NCBI GenBank assembly: GCA_001304035.1
Contig: LJUD01000146.1
Location: 1-7,402, forward strand
DNA from: a bacterium SM23_31
GTDB lineage: Bacteria > SM23-31
Length of the DNA stretch: 7,402 bases
Reading direction: 5' to 3'
In this document: positions 4,686 to 7,402 of the stretch, piece by piece
How positions within the stretch are numbered: the stretch's first letter is position 1
How the letters are laid out: every line of letters starts with the position of its first letter
Notes under the pieces: generated by a model
Databases searched by the model: none
Told to the model about the DNA's origin: nothing
What the model saw: only the letters and a program-made list of their open reading frames with translations
Made by a program: the position numbers and the translations under genes

Positions 4686-7402
4686 TTATTTTACCACGGG
4701 CGGTATTTGCAGCCGTGCAATCCCGGCAATGTCGCCCATCGCCGGTGCATAAGGTCTGAAACTGAAGCGAAATCTGCACGGCTCGGGACGTAAGAGATAT
4801 TTATTTAGAACACCCGGACCGCAGCTTGCGTTACCCAGTCCGCATTGTTTGTAATCCAGACTCAAAGTGATATTCTGCCTTGGTTCCAGTTCGTGGATAT
4901 GATTAGCAAGGTCCAGGTCTTCGACAGAATAGTGCAGCGCCGTAACCGACAGCACGTCTTGTGCAACAACCAGAAGTCCGGCACCGGACTCATCTGTCAG
5001 AGCAGCCCAGCGGACATCCTCTTTATTACCCATCTCCTGCGGGCGCACATACGGCACGTACTGCTCTGTGACTGTACTCCGGTAATATCCTACATCGGCA
5101 CTGACTTTGCGGTCCGGATAGTTTTCGTGAGGTCCCCTGCCGTACCACTGGAAATTCTCAAACACACTGTCAACCGTCATTTGAAGTCCGATTTTCGGTA
5201 AATCCGTTAATTCGCCAAACGGTTCGATGTAATTGTCCACGTCAATACAGCCGCTGCCAAGAACGGTGTAGACGCAGCGGTGTTCAAAACCGCTTTCTTC
5301 GGTACCCTTGTTAATAGTAGTGATAGTTACTTTGATAGTCTTGTTATTCAATTTCTCAACTTCAAAGTTTTCGACTTCACACTGCAACTTGTTCAATCCT
5401 GCTCTTGTCCATCTTCTTGCGATGGATTTATCGTTGTCGGTGGGTGCGCGGAATGCCTTAAGGACAGGACCGCTGATTGTCCCGTTTTTGTCGGAAAAAA
5501 TTGTTTTATCACTGTAGCGGAGAGAGAAAATCGTACCGGTCTTTCGGCTAAAAGCAACGGTGAAATCCTTTCCTGTAATTGTTACAATGTCCCCGGAATC
5601 ATCGAGCTCAAGGTCGGGCATTGTATCCATGTCCATTACCGGCTTTGGGGGCACATTGAAAAGCACTTCAAGCTGCTCCCGGGCAACTTCATGTCCCTTA
5701 TCCGCCCAGTTGGTCTCTTTCCGCAGATGGAAGCTGACTTGCAGCCAGTATTCCGCTCCCGGTTTGATTTCCGGCTTTTTAAATGGAATTTTTACAGAAC
5801 CGGTTTCTCCCGGAGCGATATCCAGCGGCTCAATTGTGCCCTCCTGAATTACAGTACCGTCCTCCGAAAGATTCCAGGCAACATCGAATTCTTCGAGGTT
5901 AGTATAAAAATACTTATTGCGGACTTTTATTTTACCGGCGGGTACGTTATCTGCCTCAACAGATATATATTGATAAACTTTCTTAACTTCCCAGAGCTTT
6001 GGCGGGACTTCCCGGTCGGGAAAAACAAGTCCGTTAATGCAAAAGTTGTTGTCGTTGGGTTCGTCGCCGTAATCGCCGCCGTAAGCCCAGAACCATACCT
6101 CTTTTCCGTTCTCGTCCACTGTATATTTTCGCAGACCCTGGTCTACCCAATCCCAGATACTGCCGCCTTGAAGATGTTTATACTTTTCAATGGCATCCCA
6201 GTACTCCTGCAGATTTCCGACGGCATTTCCCATTGCGTGTGCATATTCGCACATTATTAAGGGGCGGTCACGGTCTTCTTCTGCATAATTTATTATATAA
6301 TCAATGGTAGAATACATCGGGCAGACAATATCCGTGTGAGGTCTTCTGCCCGCTCGTTCATAATGTACGAGTCTCGACGGGTCCCTTTGATGTATCCATG
6401 CGCTTGTTGCTTCGAAATTTGTGCCGTCGCCCCCTTCATTTCCAAGCGACCAGAAAATAACGGACGGATGATTTTTGTCACGCTCTACCATACGGACAGT
6501 GCGGTCCATATGCGCCGCTTTCCATTCGGGTTTGTTTCCGAGCGTCCTCTCGGCTCTGTACCCTATCCCGTGCGACTCGATATTCGCTTCGTCGATAACG
6601 TATAGCCCATACTCGTCACAAAGCTCGTACCACACCGGGTCATCAGGGTAATGGCATGTCCGAACGGTATTTATATTGAACTGTTTCATCAGCTTGATGT
6701 CCCGGATCATCGACTCGACAGTTAAATAATGCCCCGTGTCCGGATCGTGTTCGTGGCGGTTAACTCCTTTTATAAGTATCGGAACTCCATTCACGAGAAG
6801 CTGTCCGTCCTTTATTTCGATTTTGCGGAAACCGACCCTGCACGGAATTACCTCGACAACCTCTCTTGCATCATTTTTCAGCGTCAACAGCAGGGTGTAC
6901 AGATGAGGTTTTTCCGCAGACCATTTTAACGGATTGGCTATGTGTGCCTGCATTGAGATTATGCTTTCAGCGCCGCCATGAAGATAGGCAGTGCTGCCGG
7001 TCATCAATACTTCCGCTCCTACTGCGCTGCCGGCTGCATCCAGCAGTGTTGCCTCAATGGTAGGATTTCTGACGCCTGTATCGGAATAATTATGAACCCT
7101 GGCTGTGATTTTTAGAACCGCATCACGGTATCGGTTATCCAGTTCGCCGCGTGCAAAGAAATCCCGCAGATGCACCGGCGGTGTGGAAAACAGGTACACA
7201 TTCCGGAAAATTCCACTTAATCGCCAAAAATCCTGGTCTTCCAGGTAAGACCCTTCCGACCAGCGGTAGACTTCCGCCGCCAGAACATTCTTACCCTCGC
7301 GAATGTAAGATGTAATATCAAATTCAGCAGGAGTACGGCTGCCCTGGCTGTAGCCCACTTTTTCTCCATTAATCCACAAATAAAACGCCGATTCGACGCC
7401 GT
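4686..7402 (-). CDS. lacZ: GH2 beta-galactosidase, LacZ type (5' end cut by window)
   Basis: The gene enters from the right edge already in frame. Seven complete codons (GVESAFY) precede the TTG at 7379, which encodes an internal Leu, so it is not the start. About 190 N-terminal residues are missing by comparison with E. coli LacZ, so export cannot be judged. Visible in order are the end of the jelly-roll domain (GYSQGSRTPAEFD), an Ig-like domain, the TIM barrel, a second Ig-like domain and the C-terminal beta-sandwich with YVPYVRPQEMGN. The acid/base Glu is in SLGNEGG (codon 6435-6437) and the nucleophile Glu is in MCEYAHAMGN (codon 6246-6248); RTCHYP and DEANIESHG complete the barrel signature. 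The enzyme should release terminal beta-linked galactose by a retaining mechanism. The E. coli Trp999 position appears to be Cys (SCGPG, codon 4821-4823) and Asp201 appears to be Gly, so specificity may not be classical lactase. Sampled GC is about 53%. Confidence 0.92.
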   Translation of the reverse strand, partial: GVESAFYLWINGEKVGYSQGSRTPAEFDITSYIREGKNVLAAEVYRWSEGSYLEDQDFWRLSGIFRNVYLFSTPPVHLRDFFARGELDNRYRDAVLKITARVHNYSDTGVRNPTIEATLLDAAGSAVGAEVLMTGSTAYLHGGAESIISMQAHIANPLKWSAEKPHLYTLLLTLKNDAREVVEVIPCRVGFRKIEIKDGQLLVNGVPILIKGVNRHEHDPDTGHYLTVESMIRDIKLMKQFNINTVRTCHYPDDPVWYELCDEYGLYVIDEANIESHGIGYRAERTLGNKPEWKAAHMDRTVRMVERDKNHPSVIFWSLGNEGGDGTNFEATSAWIHQRDPSRLVHYERAGRRPHTDIVCPMYSTIDYIINYAEEDRDRPLIMCEYAHAMGNAVGNLQEYWDAIEKYKHLQGGSIWDWVDQGLRKYTVDENGKEVWFWAYGGDYGDEPNDNNFCINGLVFPDREVPPKLWEVKKVYQYISVEADNVPAGKIKVRNKYFYTNLEEFDVAWNLSEDGTVIQEGTIEPLDIAPGETGSVKIPFKKPEIKPGAEYWLQVSFHLRKETNWADKGHEVAREQLEVLFNVPPKPVMDMDTMPDLELDDSGDIVTITGKDFTVAFSRKTGTIFSLRYSDKTIFSDKNGTISGPVLKAFRAPTDNDKSIARRWTRAGLNKLQCEVENFEVEKLNNKTIKVTITTINKGTEESGFEHRCVYTVLGSGCIDVDNYIEPFGELTDLPKIGLQMTVDSVFENFQWYGRGPHENYPDRKVSADVGYYRSTVTEQYVPYVRPQEMGNKEDVRWAALTDESGAGLLVVAQDVLSVTALHYSVEDLDLANHIHELEPRQNITLSLDYKQCGLGNASCGPGVLNKYLLRPEPCRFRFSFRPYAPAMGDIAGIARLQIPPVVK

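Noticed and set aside
5280..6260. A 326-codon open frame on the plus strand.
   Set aside because: It lies wholly antisense to the conserved GH2 catalytic and C-terminal domains, is rich in Cys/Phe/Ser, and shows no recognisable motif.
7377..7379. TTG as the start of the beta-galactosidase.
   Set aside because: The frame stays open to the window edge, and the upstream residues (GVESAFY) match the conserved LacZ segment before LWxNG, so the codon is internal.

Overview
All six genes in this 7.4-kb window lie on the minus strand. Read in transcription order, from high to low coordinates, they are: a 5'-truncated LacZ-type GH2 beta-galactosidase (4686-7402), an RdhB-like membrane anchor (4205-4477), an RdhA-type reductive dehalogenase (2777-4165), a stand-alone GlmU-like nucleotidyltransferase (1933-2667), a GHMP-family sugar kinase (743-1819), and the N-terminal part of a Tat-exported Gfo/Idh/MocA protein resembling GH109 alpha-N-acetylgalactosaminidases (1-605). 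I see no RNA gene, insertion sequence, CRISPR array or plus-strand gene. The longest non-coding gap is 208 bp.

The organism is best described as an anaerobic, glycan-degrading bacterium. An FCB-type or other environmental lineage would fit, but this is inference: the window holds no phylogenetic marker. The Tat-exported corrinoid/iron-sulfur RdhA with its own anchor points to an anaerobic respiratory chain. The two glycosidase-like genes, the sugar kinase and the nucleotidyltransferase point to sugar scavenging.

Two functional themes are interleaved. The first is glycan use. The GH2 enzyme would release beta-linked galactose and the GH109-like protein would release alpha-linked GalNAc. The kinase would phosphorylate a free sugar at C1, and the GlmU-like enzyme would couple the sugar-1-phosphate to UTP. 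Together the last three could form a route from glycan to free GalNAc to GalNAc-1-P to UDP-GalNAc. The substrate is inferred from context. The second theme is organohalide respiration: rdhB then rdhA, 39 bp apart, each with a good ribosome binding site, lying between the beta-galactosidase and the sugar-nucleotide genes.

Regulation is only partly visible. A promoter-like pair with a perfect TATAAT lies upstream of the nucleotidyltransferase. A weaker promoter with an overlapping imperfect dyad lies upstream of rdhB, and an AT-rich leader precedes the GH109-like gene. No convincing intrinsic terminator was found. Sampled base composition is uneven: about 29-37% GC in the kinase/nucleotidyltransferase pair against about 53-56% in rdhA, the GH2 gene and the GH109-like gene.
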